Shown: positions 28,912 to 38,215, counted from the stretch's first letter. The stretch is DNA of 64,000 nucleotides from Flavobacteriaceae bacterium R38 (GCA_009901575.1 WXYP01000001.1:124001-188000), one strand, 5' to 3'. The notes: generated by a model not told the origin, from the letters alone. A program made the numbers and translations.

Positions 28912-30114
28912 ATGAATACGATTTTTAAAAATATTAAAGGGGATAAAGCTATTTGGGCAGTTGTGGCCCTGTTGGCCTTGTTTTCTTTTTTACCGGTATA
29001 TAGTGCCAGTACTAATTTGGTTTACGTAGTTGGAAAAGGAACTTCCATTGGCCATTTGCTAAAACATGGGATGTTGCTATTACTGGGTTTTACTATTATT
29101 TATGCTGTGCATAAAGTACCCTATCGATATTTTAGAGGACTCTCTATTATTGCATTGCCGGTTACCATATTATTATTGATATATACCCTGGGGCAAGGAA
29201 ATACCATAGGAGGTGCCAATGCTAGCAGATGGATAAGGCTCCCTTTTGTTGGTGTTACTTTCCAGACATCAACCCTGGCTTCTGTGGTTTTGCTTATTTA
29301 TATAGCTCGTTATCTGTCTAAAATAAAAGATAAAACAGTAAAGTTTAAAGAAACTATATGGCCTTTGTGGGTGCCTGTTTTTATCATTCATATTCTAATT
29401 CTCCCGGCAAACTTTTCAACGACTGCCATCTTGTTTTTTATGGTGCTTGTGCTTTGCTTTTTAGGAGGATACCCTATAAAATATTTAGGGATTATTGTAG
29501 GGGTTGGTGCTTTGGCGTTAACGATGTTTGTCCTTACTGCTAAAGCATTTCCGGACCTGTTTCCAAATAGGGTGGATACCTGGATAAGCAGGATTGATAA
29601 CTTTACGAATCCGGAGAGTGATGCAGATGCAGATTACCAAATTGAAAAAGCAAAAATAGCCATAGCCACAGGTGGAGTAGTAGGAAAAGGTGCAGGTAAG
29701 AGTGTAATGAAGAACTTTTTGCCTCAGAGTACATCAGATTTTATTTATGCGATTATAGTAGAAGAGTATGGATTAGTAGGTGCGCTGGTACTCATTTTTG
29801 CATACATGCTATTGTTATTCAGGATAGTTATAGTGGCTCATAAATCTGAAACTGTTTTTGGAAAACTCCTGGCCATTGGAGTAGGGCTTCCAATTGTTTT
29901 TCAGGCACTTATTAATATGGCAGTAGCTGTAGAATTATTTCCTGTTACAGGACAAACATTACCATTAATAAGTAGTGGTGGTACCTCTATCTGGATGACT
30001 TGTCTTGCATTAGGGATTATTCTGAGTGTAAGTGCCAAAAGAGAAGAAGCTAAAGAAGCTATAAAAGAAGAGAATAATTTAAATCCGTTAGATATTTTAA
30101 GTGAGCAATTATAA
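28912..30114 (+). CDS. ftsW: Septal peptidoglycan glycosyltransferase FtsW
   Basis: A 400-residue SEDS protein with about ten membrane helices. It polymerises lipid II at the septum together with the class B PBP encoded upstream. Family blocks seen are [36 protein letters not shown] and [19 protein letters not shown]. The 3' end overlaps murG by 14 bp. Confidence 0.94.
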   Translation: MNTIFKNIKGDKAIWAVVALLALFSFLPVYSASTNLVYVVGKGTSIGHLLKHGMLLLLGFTIIYAVHKVPYRYFRGLSIIALPVTILLLIYTLGQGNTIGGANASRWIRLPFVGVTFQTSTLASVVLLIYIARYLSKIKDKTVKFKETIWPLWVPVFIIHILILPANFSTTAILFFMVLVLCFLGGYPIKYLGIIVGVGALALTMFVLTAKAFPDLFPNRVDTWISRIDNFTNPESDADADYQIEKAKIAIATGGVVGKGAGKSVMKNFLPQSTSDFIYAIIVEEYGLVGALVLIFAYMLLLFRIVIVAHKSETVFGKLLAIGVGLPIVFQALINMAVAVELFPVTGQTLPLISSGGTSIWMTCLALGIILSVSAKREEAKEAIKEENNLNPLDILSEQL

Positions 30115-31189
30115 ATTCATATTATCGGGAGGAGGAACAGGAGGACATATTTATCCTGCTATTGCCATTGCAAATGAATTGAAATTGCGATATCCTGATG
30201 CATCTTTCCTATTTGTTGGAGCGAAAGGAAGGATGGAGATGGAAAAAGTACCTCACGCGGGTTATAAAATAGAAGGATTGTGGATTTCAGGAATACAAAG
30301 AAAAATCACATTAAAGAATTTATCATTTCCGTTTAAATTAGTTAATAGTCTTTGGAATGCCAGGCGAATAGTAAAAAGAGAAAAACCAGATGTAGTTATT
30401 GGTACCGGTGGATATGCCAGTGGCCCATTGATGAAAATAGCTTCATCTAAAGGAATTTCTTGTGTTATCCAGGAACAAAACTCATTCCCTGGCATTACCA
30501 ATAGGTTGTTAGCAAAAAAGGCGAAAAAGATATGTGTTGCTTATGATGGTTTAGAACGATTTTTCCCTGCAGAAAAAATAGTAAAGACCGGGAATCCGGT
30601 TCGTGAAGATTTACTGGAAATAGCATCTAAGCTTAAAGAAGGGCAAGAGTATTTTAAACTGGATGCCAATAAAAAAACTGTATTAATTATAGGTGGGAGC
30701 CAGGGAGCTCGAATGATTAACCGGACCGCAGAAAAAGAGTTGCCGTTTTTTAAAGCAAATAATATTCAGATCATCTGGCAATGCGGACGCTTCTATTATG
30801 AAGAATATAAAAAATACCATTCATCAGAAGTGCAGGTATATCAATTTTTAGATAGAATGGATCTGGCATATGCGGTGGCAGATATTATTGTTTCAAGAGC
30901 AGGAGCAGGCTCGGTTTCAGAATTGTGTATTGTTGGTAAGCCGGTGATTTTTATTCCATCACCTAATGTAGCAGAAGATCATCAGACTAAAAATGCCAAA
31001 GCAATAGAAGAAAAAGACGGTGCTATTCTAATTAAAGAATCTGATTTGGAAAACAGTTTTGAAGCAACATTTTCATCATTATTAGCATCCGAAGAAAAAC
31101 AAAAGAGCATGGGAGGCAATATGAAAAAATTAGCGCTTCCCAATGCAACAAAGCATATAGTAGACGAGATAGAGAAACTCTTAAAATGA
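30101..31189 (+). CDS. murG: Lipid II synthase MurG
   Basis: MurG transfers GlcNAc from UDP-GlcNAc to lipid I on the inner membrane face. The 362-residue GT-B enzyme has the [11 protein letters not shown] loop at residues 9-19, [16 protein letters not shown] and the C-terminal [12 protein letters not shown] nucleotide-sugar site. The start is a GTG inside the ftsW end; the 3' end overlaps murC by 4 bp. Confidence 0.95.
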   Translation: MSNYKFILSGGGTGGHIYPAIAIANELKLRYPDASFLFVGAKGRMEMEKVPHAGYKIEGLWISGIQRKITLKNLSFPFKLVNSLWNARRIVKREKPDVVIGTGGYASGPLMKIASSKGISCVIQEQNSFPGITNRLLAKKAKKICVAYDGLERFFPAEKIVKTGNPVREDLLEIASKLKEGQEYFKLDANKKTVLIIGGSQGARMINRTAEKELPFFKANNIQIIWQCGRFYYEEYKKYHSSEVQVYQFLDRMDLAYAVADIIVSRAGAGSVSELCIVGKPVIFIPSPNVAEDHQTKNAKAIEEKDGAILIKESDLENSFEATFSSLLASEEKQKSMGGNMKKLALPNATKHIVDEIEKLLK

Positions 31190-32538
31190 ATTTAAAAGAT
31201 ATAAATAACGTTTTTTTTATAGGAATTGGAGGCATAGGGATGTCTGCATTGGCACGTTATTTTAAATTTTTGGATAAAAATGTAGCTGGGTATGATAAAG
31301 TTGCAACAACTATTACTTCAGATTTAATAGCTATGGGTATTGAGGTCCATTTTGAAGATAAGATTGATGTAATCTCTGAAACTTATAAAAGAAGAGGTGA
31401 TACTTTAGTAATCTATACACCGGCAATTCCGGCAGATCATAAACAATATAATTTCTTTAAACAATCTGATTTTAAAGTAGTAAAAAGGGCTGAAGTTCTA
31501 GGATTAATTACAAAAGATTCTTTTTGCCTGGCGGTGGCAGGAACTCATGGAAAAACAACTACATCTTCCATTCTTGCTCATATTTTAAATGAAACAGGGA
31601 CACCTCTTACCGCTTTTCTGGGAGGTATTTCAGAAGATTTTAATAGTAACTTTTTAATAAAAGGAAACGAGGTAACTGTAGTTGAAGCAGATGAATATGA
31701 TCGTTCTTTTCTTCATCTGTCTCCAGACATAGCTTGTATTACATCTATGGATGCAGATCATTTGGATATCTATGGAGAGAAATCAGCTTTAGATCAGTCG
31801 TTTATAGATTTTACTAAACGAATTCAGCCTGACGGAACCCTGTTTGTTAGAAACGGACTTCCGATTAACGGAATTACTTACGGGATTGATGATGATTCTG
31901 ATTATTGTATAAAGAATTTGAAAATAAAAAATGCGACCTACGTATTTGATGTGGAAACACCTAACGAGTCGATTCGGGGTGTAAAGTTTAACAAGCCAGG
32001 GCAACATAACTTGTTAAACGGACTAGTGGCCTTTGCGATGGCGGTTCAGATGGGCACCCCTGCCAACCGCCTCGCCAAAGCACTGGAAACTTTTAAAGGA
32101 GTAAAGCGAAGATTTACCTATCATATAAAAACAGATACACTTGTTTTTATAGACGATTATGCGCATCACCCTACAGAAATAAATGCTGTTCATGATGCGA
32201 TAGCAGAAATGTACCCGGGAAAGAAGAACCTTGCTGTTTTTCAACCTCATTTATTTAGCAGAACCCGGGATTTTGGAGCAGATTTTGCAACAAGTTTATC
32301 AAAGTTTGACGAAGTGATATTGTTAGACATTTATCCGGCCAGAGAATTGCCCATTGAAGGAATCGATTCAAATTGGTTGTTGAAGCAAATGAATCATGAC
32401 AATGTAACATTGTTGAGTAAAGAAGAATTGCCTGAAAAGATAATAGCTTCTCAAGCAGAAGTTATTTTAACAATGGGAGCTGGAGATATTGGAGTTGAAG
32501 TCGAAAAAATAAGAAAAGCATTGAGTTATGAAGTTTAA
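31186..32538 (+). CDS. murC: UDP-MurNAc:L-alanine ligase
   Basis: MurC attaches the first L-Ala to UDP-MurNAc. The 450-residue protein shows the N-terminal [14 protein letters not shown], the P-loop [26 protein letters not shown] and [10 protein letters not shown] typical of MurC. It overlaps murG by 4 bp and ftsQ by 11 bp, so the cluster is tightly coupled here. Confidence 0.95.
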   Translation: MNLKDINNVFFIGIGGIGMSALARYFKFLDKNVAGYDKVATTITSDLIAMGIEVHFEDKIDVISETYKRRGDTLVIYTPAIPADHKQYNFFKQSDFKVVKRAEVLGLITKDSFCLAVAGTHGKTTTSSILAHILNETGTPLTAFLGGISEDFNSNFLIKGNEVTVVEADEYDRSFLHLSPDIACITSMDADHLDIYGEKSALDQSFIDFTKRIQPDGTLFVRNGLPINGITYGIDDDSDYCIKNLKIKNATYVFDVETPNESIRGVKFNKPGQHNLLNGLVAFAMAVQMGTPANRLAKALETFKGVKRRFTYHIKTDTLVFIDDYAHHPTEINAVHDAIAEMYPGKKNLAVFQPHLFSRTRDFGADFATSLSKFDEVILLDIYPARELPIEGIDSNWLLKQMNHDNVTLLSKEELPEKIIASQAEVILTMGAGDIGVEVEKIRKALSYEV

Positions 32539-33244
32539 TTGGAATTACATTAAGTTTTTTAGCGGCCTGTTTTTGATTATCGTATTGTTTTCATTTACTA
32601 ATGAAAGAAACAATAGGAGAAAATTGTCTACAATGGATATCGATTTTGTAGAAGGGAATAACGATTTTATAACTTATCCTATGGTTAATAAATTGTTAAT
32701 ACAAAATGAGGACACTCTTATAAACGTAGCCAAAGAAAATTTAGCTTTGGGTAAGTTGGAGAATACCCTCAATACAAATGAAATGATTCAAGAGGCTCAT
32801 GTATATTTAACTGTAAATGGGAAACTTGGAGCAAAAATAAAACAAAGAAGGCCTATAGCGAGAGTTCATGGGAAGGAGCCTTTTTATATTGATGCAGAAG
32901 GAAAATGGATGCCTTTGTCACCTGTTTATTCAGCCAGGGTTCCGTTGATAACAGGAACAATTGATAAAAATAAACTGGATGATGTGTTTGCATTGTCCCA
33001 ATTTATTGAACAGGATGATTTTCTGAATAAGAATATAGTAGGTGTTCATAAACGGGGAAATAAGTTTGAATTAAAATTGAGAATAGACGATTTTATAGTA
33101 TTGCTGGGTGATGTTGATCAAATGGAACGGAAGTTCAGAAATTTTAAAGCATTTTATCAGAAATCTCAAAAAGACAAAACATTAGCGCAATACAGTATAG
33201 TGAATTTGCAGTACAATAATCAGGTCGTGTGCACCAAAAAGTAA
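32528..33244 (+). CDS. ftsQ: Cell division protein FtsQ
   Basis: A 238-residue bitopic protein: short cytoplasmic tail, membrane helix at about residues 9-22 (FFSGLFLIIVLFSF) and a periplasmic part with POTRA-like (about 34-100) and FtsQ beta domains (ARVHGKEPFYIDAEGKWMPL). FtsQ links FtsA/FtsZ-recruited proteins to FtsL. Similarity is weak, as usual for Bacteroidota FtsQ, but topology and position between murC and ftsA are decisive. Confidence 0.88.
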   Translation: MKFNWNYIKFFSGLFLIIVLFSFTNERNNRRKLSTMDIDFVEGNNDFITYPMVNKLLIQNEDTLINVAKENLALGKLENTLNTNEMIQEAHVYLTVNGKLGAKIKQRRPIARVHGKEPFYIDAEGKWMPLSPVYSARVPLITGTIDKNKLDDVFALSQFIEQDDFLNKNIVGVHKRGNKFELKLRIDDFIVLLGDVDQMERKFRNFKAFYQKSQKDKTLAQYSIVNLQYNNQVVCTKK

Positions 33245-33248
33245 ATTT

Positions 33249-34580
33249 ATGGAAAACGGTAAATATGCAATAGGTTTAGATATAGGTACCACTAAGATTG
33301 TGGCCATGATCGGTCGGGAGAATGAGTATGGAAAGATCGAGATTCTCGGGATAGGAAAATCCAAAAGCCTTGGAGTGCACAGGGGTGTGGTTAATAATAT
33401 TACGCAAACAATACAATCTATACAACAAGCTATTCAGGAAGCAGAATCTGCTTCGGGTCTTCAAATTAAAGATGTGGTTGTTGGGATTGCCGGACAACAC
33501 ATTAGAAGTTTACAGCATAGCGATTATATAACAAGAGCTAATTCTGACAAAGTAATAAATGAAGATGATGTAGATCAGTTGTGTAATCAGGTATATAAGT
33601 TAGTAATGTTACCGGGAGAAGAAATTATTCATGTATTACCCCAGGAATACAAAGTAGATGGGCAGGCAGAGATTAAGGAGCCGGTAGGAATGTATGGAGG
33701 AAGGCTGGAAGCCAACTTTCATGTAGTGGTAGGACAAGTGTCATCAATCAGAAATATCGGAAGATGTGTTAAGAGCTCAGGCTTAGAATTGGCAGGAATT
33801 ACATTAGAGCCATTAGCGTCTGCGAACGCAGTGCTTAGCCAGGAAGAAAAAGAAGCTGGAGTGGCGCTGATAGATATAGGAGGTGGTACTACAGATTTAG
33901 CCATTTTTAAAGATGGTATTATCCGGCATACTGCCGTTATTCCGTTTGGAGGAAATGTCATTACAGAAGATATTAAAGAAGGATGTTCCATTATAGAGAA
34001 GCAGGCAGAATTGTTAAAAATAAAATTTGGATCTGCCTGGCCGGGTGAAAATAAGGATAATGAAATAGTATCGATTCCAGGATTAAGAGGAAGGGAACCT
34101 AAAGAAATTACCCTTAAAAACCTTTCTAAAATTATTCATGCAAGAGTAGTTGAGATTGTAGAACAGGTGTACCTGGAGATCAAGAATTATGGTCATGAAG
34201 AGCAGAAGAAAAAATTAATTGCAGGAATTGTTCTTACCGGTGGAGGAAGCCAGTTAAAACACCTCAAGCAATTAGTAGAATATATTACAGGTATGGATAC
34301 CAGGATTGGTTATCCGAATGAACATTTGGCTGGTGATTCAGATGCAGAAACTGCGAGTCCGCTTTATGCAACAGCAGTAGGATTGGTCATGAATGCTTTA
34401 AAAAGACAGCATAAATCACCTGAGTATAATGCAGAGGAAGAGGAAAAAGAAGAAATTGTTGACGAATCGACATCTTCTTCGGGAGATTCACAAGTGAAGT
34501 CAGCACCAAAAAAAGAAAGAAAATCAATTTTTGAAAAGTGGTCAGAGAAGTTAAAAGACTTTTTAGACAACGCAGAGTAA
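33249..34580 (+). CDS. ftsA: Cell division actin-like protein FtsA
   Basis: FtsA anchors FtsZ to the membrane. The 443-residue actin fold has GLDIGTTKI at the phosphate-1 site, the adenosine and phosphate-2 motifs (LIDIGGGTTDLAIF, VLTGGGSQL) and the FtsA-specific 1C domain. The C-terminus (SIFEKWSEKLKDFLDNAE) can form the amphipathic membrane-targeting helix. It begins 4 bp after ftsQ. Confidence 0.95.
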   Translation: MENGKYAIGLDIGTTKIVAMIGRENEYGKIEILGIGKSKSLGVHRGVVNNITQTIQSIQQAIQEAESASGLQIKDVVVGIAGQHIRSLQHSDYITRANSDKVINEDDVDQLCNQVYKLVMLPGEEIIHVLPQEYKVDGQAEIKEPVGMYGGRLEANFHVVVGQVSSIRNIGRCVKSSGLELAGITLEPLASANAVLSQEEKEAGVALIDIGGGTTDLAIFKDGIIRHTAVIPFGGNVITEDIKEGCSIIEKQAELLKIKFGSAWPGENKDNEIVSIPGLRGREPKEITLKNLSKIIHARVVEIVEQVYLEIKNYGHEEQKKKLIAGIVLTGGGSQLKHLKQLVEYITGMDTRIGYPNEHLAGDSDAETASPLYATAVGLVMNALKRQHKSPEYNAEEEEKEEIVDESTSSSGDSQVKSAPKKERKSIFEKWSEKLKDFLDNAE

Positions 34581-34632
34581 AAAAGTAATAAGCAAACGAT
34601 AGTAAATAAAATAAAACCCAAAAAGAAGATTC

Positions 34633-36552
34633 ATGAGTAGCAACACAGATTTCGGGGACATTGCATTCGATCTGCCTAAAAACCAAAGTAACGTTATTAA
34701 AGTTATTGGTGTTGGCGGAGGTGGTAGTAATGCGATTAACCACATGTTTCAGCAAGGTATAAAGGGTGTGGATTTTGTAATTTGTAATACAGATTCTCAG
34801 GCCTTGGAAAATAGTCCAATCCCTAATAAAATTCAATTAGGAGTTTCTTTGACAGAAGGATTGGGAGCAGGAGCAAATCCTGATGTAGGAGAACAGTCAG
34901 CTATAGAAAGTATGGAAGACATTAAGACAATGTTGGACACCAATACTAAAATGATTTTTATTACTGCAGGAATGGGAGGCGGAACAGGTACCGGAGCTGC
35001 CCCTATTATTGCTAAAATGGCTAAAGATCTTGATATTCTTACAGTTGGAATAGTAACTATACCTTTTTTGTTTGAAGGAAAGACACGTAATGAACAAGCA
35101 CAAAAAGGAGTTGAAAATTTAAGACAACATGTAGACTCGTTGGTTGTTATCAATAATAACAAACTTAGAGAAGTATATGGTAATTTAGGGTTTAAAGCTG
35201 GTTTCTCTAAAGCAGATGAAGTGTTGTCAACTGCAGCCAGAGGTATAGCAGAAGTAATTACACATCACTACACTCAGAATATAGATTTACGGGATGCTAA
35301 AACAGTATTATCTAACAGTGGTACTGCTATTATGGGATCTGCATCTGCTTCCGGAGCAAACAGAGGGAAAGATGCTATTGTAAAAGCATTAGATTCACCG
35401 TTGTTAAACGATAATAAAATTACAGGAGCTAAAAACGTATTGCTACTTATAGTTTCAGGTTCCGAAGAAATTACTATTGATGAAATTGGTGAAATCAACG
35501 ATCATATTCAGGCAGAAGCAGGGCATGGAGCTAACATTATTATGGGGGTTGGAGAAGATGAGAATGTTGGAGATGCTATTTCTGTAACTGTGATTGCCAC
35601 AGGTTTTGATTTAGAGCAGCAACATGAAATTGTTAATACTGAAGCCAAGAAAATCATTCATACTTTAGAAGAAGAACAAAAAGCAGTACAGGAATTATCA
35701 CCTAAAGCATCTTTTTCAACTTTTGAACTGCCTAAAGAAATTAAAGTAGCAAAAGAAAAACCAGAGGAGAAGATTATCAGGCATACATTAACAGAAGATG
35801 AGAATACCGGATTAGAATTAATTCCTACTTCAGAAATTATCAAAAATATAGATGTAGTCTATGAAGAAGTAAAAGCTAAAGAAGAAGATTTTATTATTGT
35901 AGATACTACCCCGCAGTTAAAAGATATTGAAGTAGTAGGAGCAGAAGAAGTTATTCCTGAAGATAAGAGTCAGATAACGCTATCTTTTGATATGCCGGCA
36001 AATATTGAAGAAGAGGAAGAAAAGCAAGATAATGTGGTTTTATTTAATCTTTCTGACGATATAAAAGATTATGATGTAAAAGACCCTATAGAAGTAATTC
36101 CTGTAACGGAGGTTTCAGATCAGGGTGAAAAACGTTATAGCCTGGATGATTATATGGAGATGGAAGATCAGCTTACCAGTGCAAAGGCAAAAGAAAATGA
36201 GCCTGCTGTATTAGATGAAGAGTTGATGATAGAAAAGAAGACTGCTGTAAGTCAATCAACAGCTGCTGAAGAAAAAGCAGAAATAGATCCTATGAACTGT
36301 TCTATTGAAGATACTTTAAAATTACGTGCAGAAGAAAGGAGAAATAAGCTGAAAGAGTTCAATTATAAATTTCAGAATAATATTTCAAGAATAGATGAAA
36401 TAGAGAAAGAACCGGCTTATAAACGTATGGGAGTAAATCTGGAAGATAAAGTTAATGAAGATGAATCCTCTCGATTATCATTAGGAAAAGATAGTAATGA
36501 TGAAATGCAACTGCGAAGTAATAATTCTTTTTTACATGATAACGTAGACTAA
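34633..36552 (+). CDS. ftsZ: Cell division tubulin FtsZ with long C-terminal tail
   Basis: The GTPase core (about residues 15-320) has GVGGGGSNAINHM, the tubulin signature GGGTGTG (about 116-122) and NIDLRDAKTVL. A tail of about 320 residues, rich in Glu, Asp and Lys, follows, giving 639 residues against 383 in E. coli. The tail ends NNSFLHDNVD and has no obvious E. coli-type conserved C-terminal peptide. A terminator follows at 36593, closing the dcw operon. Confidence 0.95.
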   Translation: MSSNTDFGDIAFDLPKNQSNVIKVIGVGGGGSNAINHMFQQGIKGVDFVICNTDSQALENSPIPNKIQLGVSLTEGLGAGANPDVGEQSAIESMEDIKTMLDTNTKMIFITAGMGGGTGTGAAPIIAKMAKDLDILTVGIVTIPFLFEGKTRNEQAQKGVENLRQHVDSLVVINNNKLREVYGNLGFKAGFSKADEVLSTAARGIAEVITHHYTQNIDLRDAKTVLSNSGTAIMGSASASGANRGKDAIVKALDSPLLNDNKITGAKNVLLLIVSGSEEITIDEIGEINDHIQAEAGHGANIIMGVGEDENVGDAISVTVIATGFDLEQQHEIVNTEAKKIIHTLEEEQKAVQELSPKASFSTFELPKEIKVAKEKPEEKIIRHTLTEDENTGLELIPTSEIIKNIDVVYEEVKAKEEDFIIVDTTPQLKDIEVVGAEEVIPEDKSQITLSFDMPANIEEEEEKQDNVVLFNLSDDIKDYDVKDPIEVIPVTEVSDQGEKRYSLDDYMEMEDQLTSAKAKENEPAVLDEELMIEKKTAVSQSTAAEEKAEIDPMNCSIEDTLKLRAEERRNKLKEFNYKFQNNISRIDEIEKEPAYKRMGVNLEDKVNEDESSRLSLGKDSNDEMQLRSNNSFLHDNVD

Positions 36553-36592
36553 CAATATTTAATCGCTTAGCCTACTCACTATGCATTATTTT

Positions 36593-36621
36593 AACCCGAA
36601 ATCTATTATAGATTTCGGGTT
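36593..36621 (+). terminator. Rho-independent terminator after ftsZ
   Basis: Perfect arms aacccgaaatcta and tagatttcgggtt (13 bp) with a 3-nt loop, followed by an AT-rich run. It ends the dcw cluster before yqeY. Confidence 0.85.
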
Positions 36622-36660
36622 ATTTATTATATTCGCAGTCCGAATAAAGATAAGATAACC

Positions 36661-37110
36661 ATGAGTTTGCAAAACAAAATAATGGATGAGATGAAAGCAG
36701 CAATGCGATCTAAAGACAGTGTAGCTTTAGAAGCATTACGAGCTGTGAAATCGGCAATACTTTTAGCGAAAACAGATAGTGGCGCTAAAGAAGAGTTGAG
36801 TGAAGATGATGAAATTAAATTATTGCAAAAGTTAGTAAAGCAACGTAAAGATAGTGCAGCTATTTTTACAGAGCAGGGAAGAGGAGATTTAGCAGAGCCT
36901 GAAATAGCACAAGCTGCTGTAATAGAAAAGTTTTTACCAGAGCAATTAAGTGTAGAAGAAATAACAAAGATTGTTACTTCAATTATTGAAAAAACAGAAG
37001 CATCCGGAATGAAAGATATGGGGAAAGTGATGGGAATAGCCTCTAAAGAACTAGCCGGGAAAGCAGATGGTAAAACTATTTCAACTATAGTAAAGCAAAA
37101 GTTAGCTTAA
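36661..37110 (+). CDS. GatB/YqeY domain protein
   Basis: The 149-residue helical protein matches the YqeY family (LQNKIMDEMKAAMRSKDSVALEALRAVKSAI, RKDSAAIFTEQGRGDLAEPEIAQAAVIEKFLPEQLS, GMKDMGKVMGIASKELAGKADGKTIS). The domain resembles the tRNA-binding tail of GatB, but the free-standing protein has no established function. A TATATTCG at 36628-36635, one mismatch from the -7 consensus, may be its promoter. Confidence 0.92.
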   Translation: MSLQNKIMDEMKAAMRSKDSVALEALRAVKSAILLAKTDSGAKEELSEDDEIKLLQKLVKQRKDSAAIFTEQGRGDLAEPEIAQAAVIEKFLPEQLSVEEITKIVTSIIEKTEASGMKDMGKVMGIASKELAGKADGKTISTIVKQKLA

Positions 37111-37121
37111 GAGAAATATAA

Positions 37122-37190
37122 GGCCACGTAGCTCAGCTGAATACCCGCCCGAACGTACCGTTCGGTACGGGCGGGGCGCATGGATTTTGA
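37122..37190 (+). pseudogene. Broken tRNA 5' half interrupted by a hairpin
   Basis: ggccacgtagctcagctgaa at 37122-37141 reads as the acceptor strand, positions 8-9 and D-arm of a tRNA. After the inserted hairpin (37144-37175) the sequence resumes with gcgcatggatttt, resembling the D-arm end and anticodon arm of the intact tRNA-Arg downstream, and then degenerates. No 3' half follows. The first 33 bp (37111-37143) align without gaps to 37431-37463, the 5' part of tRNA-Arg, at an offset of exactly 320 bp (26 of 33 identical). Confidence 0.6.
37144..37175. repeat. GC-rich hairpin element
   Basis: cccgcc (37144-37149) pairs with ggcggg (37170-37175), and cgtacc (37154-37159) pairs with ggtacg (37164-37169) around a gttc loop, with a 4-nt cgaa bulge. 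It is strongly GC-rich in an AT-rich genome and splits the tRNA-like fragment in its D-loop. Confidence 0.7.
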
Positions 37191-37206
37191 GATAAAAAGT
37201 AAGTGA

Positions 37207-37464
37207 GTGTATTTTGTATATGTTTTATATAGTCCTAGTTTTGATAGATATTACATTGGAATGACACAAGACTATGAGAAAAGATTAAAAGAACATAATA
37301 ACGGAAAAACAAAATCGACAAAAGCTTTTAAACCCTGGGAGATTATTTATAAAGAAATTTTTAATTCCAGGGAAGAGGCAATAGATAGAGAAAAATATTT
37401 AAAAAGTGCAGCAGGAAGGAGATGGAGGAAAGAAAATATAAGGCCCCGTGGCGCAACTGAATAG
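37207..37464 (+). CDS. GIY-YIG single-domain nuclease, 3' end inside tRNA-Arg
   Basis: An 85-residue GIY-YIG (UPF0213/YhbQ-like) domain: FVYVLYS..DRYYIGMT gives the GIY-YIG strands, R27 lies in EKRLKEHNNGK, and Glu in the EEAIDREKYLK segment is the expected metal ligand. The start is a GTG; no ATG is available. The last seven codons (RPRGATE, from 37441) and the TAG stop are encoded by the acceptor and D-arm of the tRNA-Arg gene, so the two genes overlap by 23 bp. Possible roles are a structure-specific nuclease or a homing-type element. Confidence 0.85.
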   Translation: MYFVYVLYSPSFDRYYIGMTQDYEKRLKEHNNGKTKSTKAFKPWEIIYKEIFNSREEAIDREKYLKSAAGRRWRKENIRPRGATE

Positions 37465-37515
37465 CGCATCAGATTTCGGCTCTGAGGGTTGCAGGTTTGA
37501 ATCCTGCCGGGGTCA
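37442..37515 (+). tRNA. tRNA-Arg (anticodon TCG)
   Basis: A full cloverleaf can be folded: acceptor ggccccg/cggggtc with one G-T pair, D-arm gcgc..gcgc, anticodon stem tcaga/tctga around loop tttcggc (anticodon TCG, reading CGA), variable loop gggtt, T-arm gcagg/cctgc with tttgaat loop, discriminator A. It is 74 nt long; CCA is not encoded. Its 5' end overlaps the GIY-YIG gene. Confidence 0.93.
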
Positions 37516-37543
37516 CGAATGAATCAAAAAAAGGTTCAAGGTC

Positions 37544-37578
37544 AAGCGAGTTTCAAAAAAGAAGCTCGCTTCTTTTTT
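37544..37578 (+). terminator. Likely terminator of tRNA-Arg
   Basis: aagcgag (37544-37550) pairs with ctcgctt (37565-37571), followed by c and a run of six T. It lies 28 bp after the tRNA 3' end. Confidence 0.65.
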
Positions 37579-37583
37579 GAAAT

Positions 37584-38157
37584 AAAGCGCAGCGATTGTT
37601 TTTTTGATTCTCAAAGCGGAGCTTTGAAGGATCACGAACGTAGTGAGTAATCCTGATGTACGATTTATGATTTTAGATTTACGATTAATGAATTACGAAT
37701 TTTTGAGTAAAGCGCAGCGATTGTTTTTTTGATTCTCAAAGCGGAGTTTTGAGGGATCACGAGCGTAGTGAGTAATCCTGATGTACGATTTATGATTTTA
37801 GATTTACGACGACTTATGAATTACGAATTTTGGAGTAAAGCGCAGCGATTGTTTTTTTGATTCTCAAAATGGAGTTTTGAGGAATCACGAACGTAGTGAG
37901 TAATCCTGATGTACGATTTATGATTTTAGATTTACGACTTATGAATTGCGAATTTTGAAATAAAGCGCAGCGATTATTTTTTTGATTCTCAAAGCGGAGC
38001 TTTGAGGGATCACGAGCGTAGTGAGTAATCCTGATGTACGATTTATGATTTTAGATTTACGACTTATGAATTACGAATTTTGAAATAAAGCGTAGCGATT
38101 GTTTTTTTGATTTTCAAAATGGAGCTTTGAGAGATCACGAACATAGCGATTAATCCT
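37584..38157. repeat. Tandem array, about 125-bp unit, four full copies and one partial
   Basis: Units begin aaagcgcagcgattg at 37584, 37709, 37837, 37962 and 38087, giving periods of 125, 128, 125 and 125. Each unit holds a caaagcggagctttg hairpin, an imperfect palindrome around cacgaacgtagtg, aatcctga, and an AT-rich tail of tacgattta-type words. The last copy is degenerate and ends at about 38157. I find no ORF in it. The AT-rich words are shared with the flanks of the four-helix-bundle gene at 27131. Confidence 0.9.
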
Positions 38158-38171
38158 ACCTACCGGTGTCA
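38152..38171 (+). pseudogene. Possible decayed tRNA-Arg 3' end
   Basis: aatcctacctaccggtgtca at the end of the tandem array resembles the T-arm/acceptor end of tRNA-Arg (aatcctgccggggtca) with an insertion and a G-to-T change in the acceptor strand. It is short, so chance similarity is possible, but it stands exactly where the array ends. Confidence 0.35.
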
Positions 38172-38173
38172 CT

Positions 38174-38215
38174 AAACGAGGATTTTTCAATAATTAATTG
38201 AAAATCCCCGTTTTT
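38174..38215. terminator. Hairpin with T run between the repeat array and hdeD-like gene
   Basis: aaacgaggatttttcaa and ttgaaaatccccgttt form an imperfect stem with a 7-nt loop, followed by TTTTTA. On the minus strand the A tract becomes part of a bidirectional terminator that could serve the HdeD-like gene ending at 38254. Confidence 0.55.

Noticed and set aside
34387-34836. Long open frames antisense to ftsA and ftsZ (also 6424-6807 and 10776-11093)
   Set aside because: They lie opposite well-conserved genes, have no start context or family pattern, and follow from the codon bias of the real genes.
37122-37190. Functional split or intron-containing tRNA
   Set aside because: Only a 5' half is present, the D-stem does not pair across the hairpin and no T-arm follows.
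37584-38157. CRISPR array
   Set aside because: The period is 125 bp and the whole unit is repeated; there are no unique spacers between short repeats and no cas genes.
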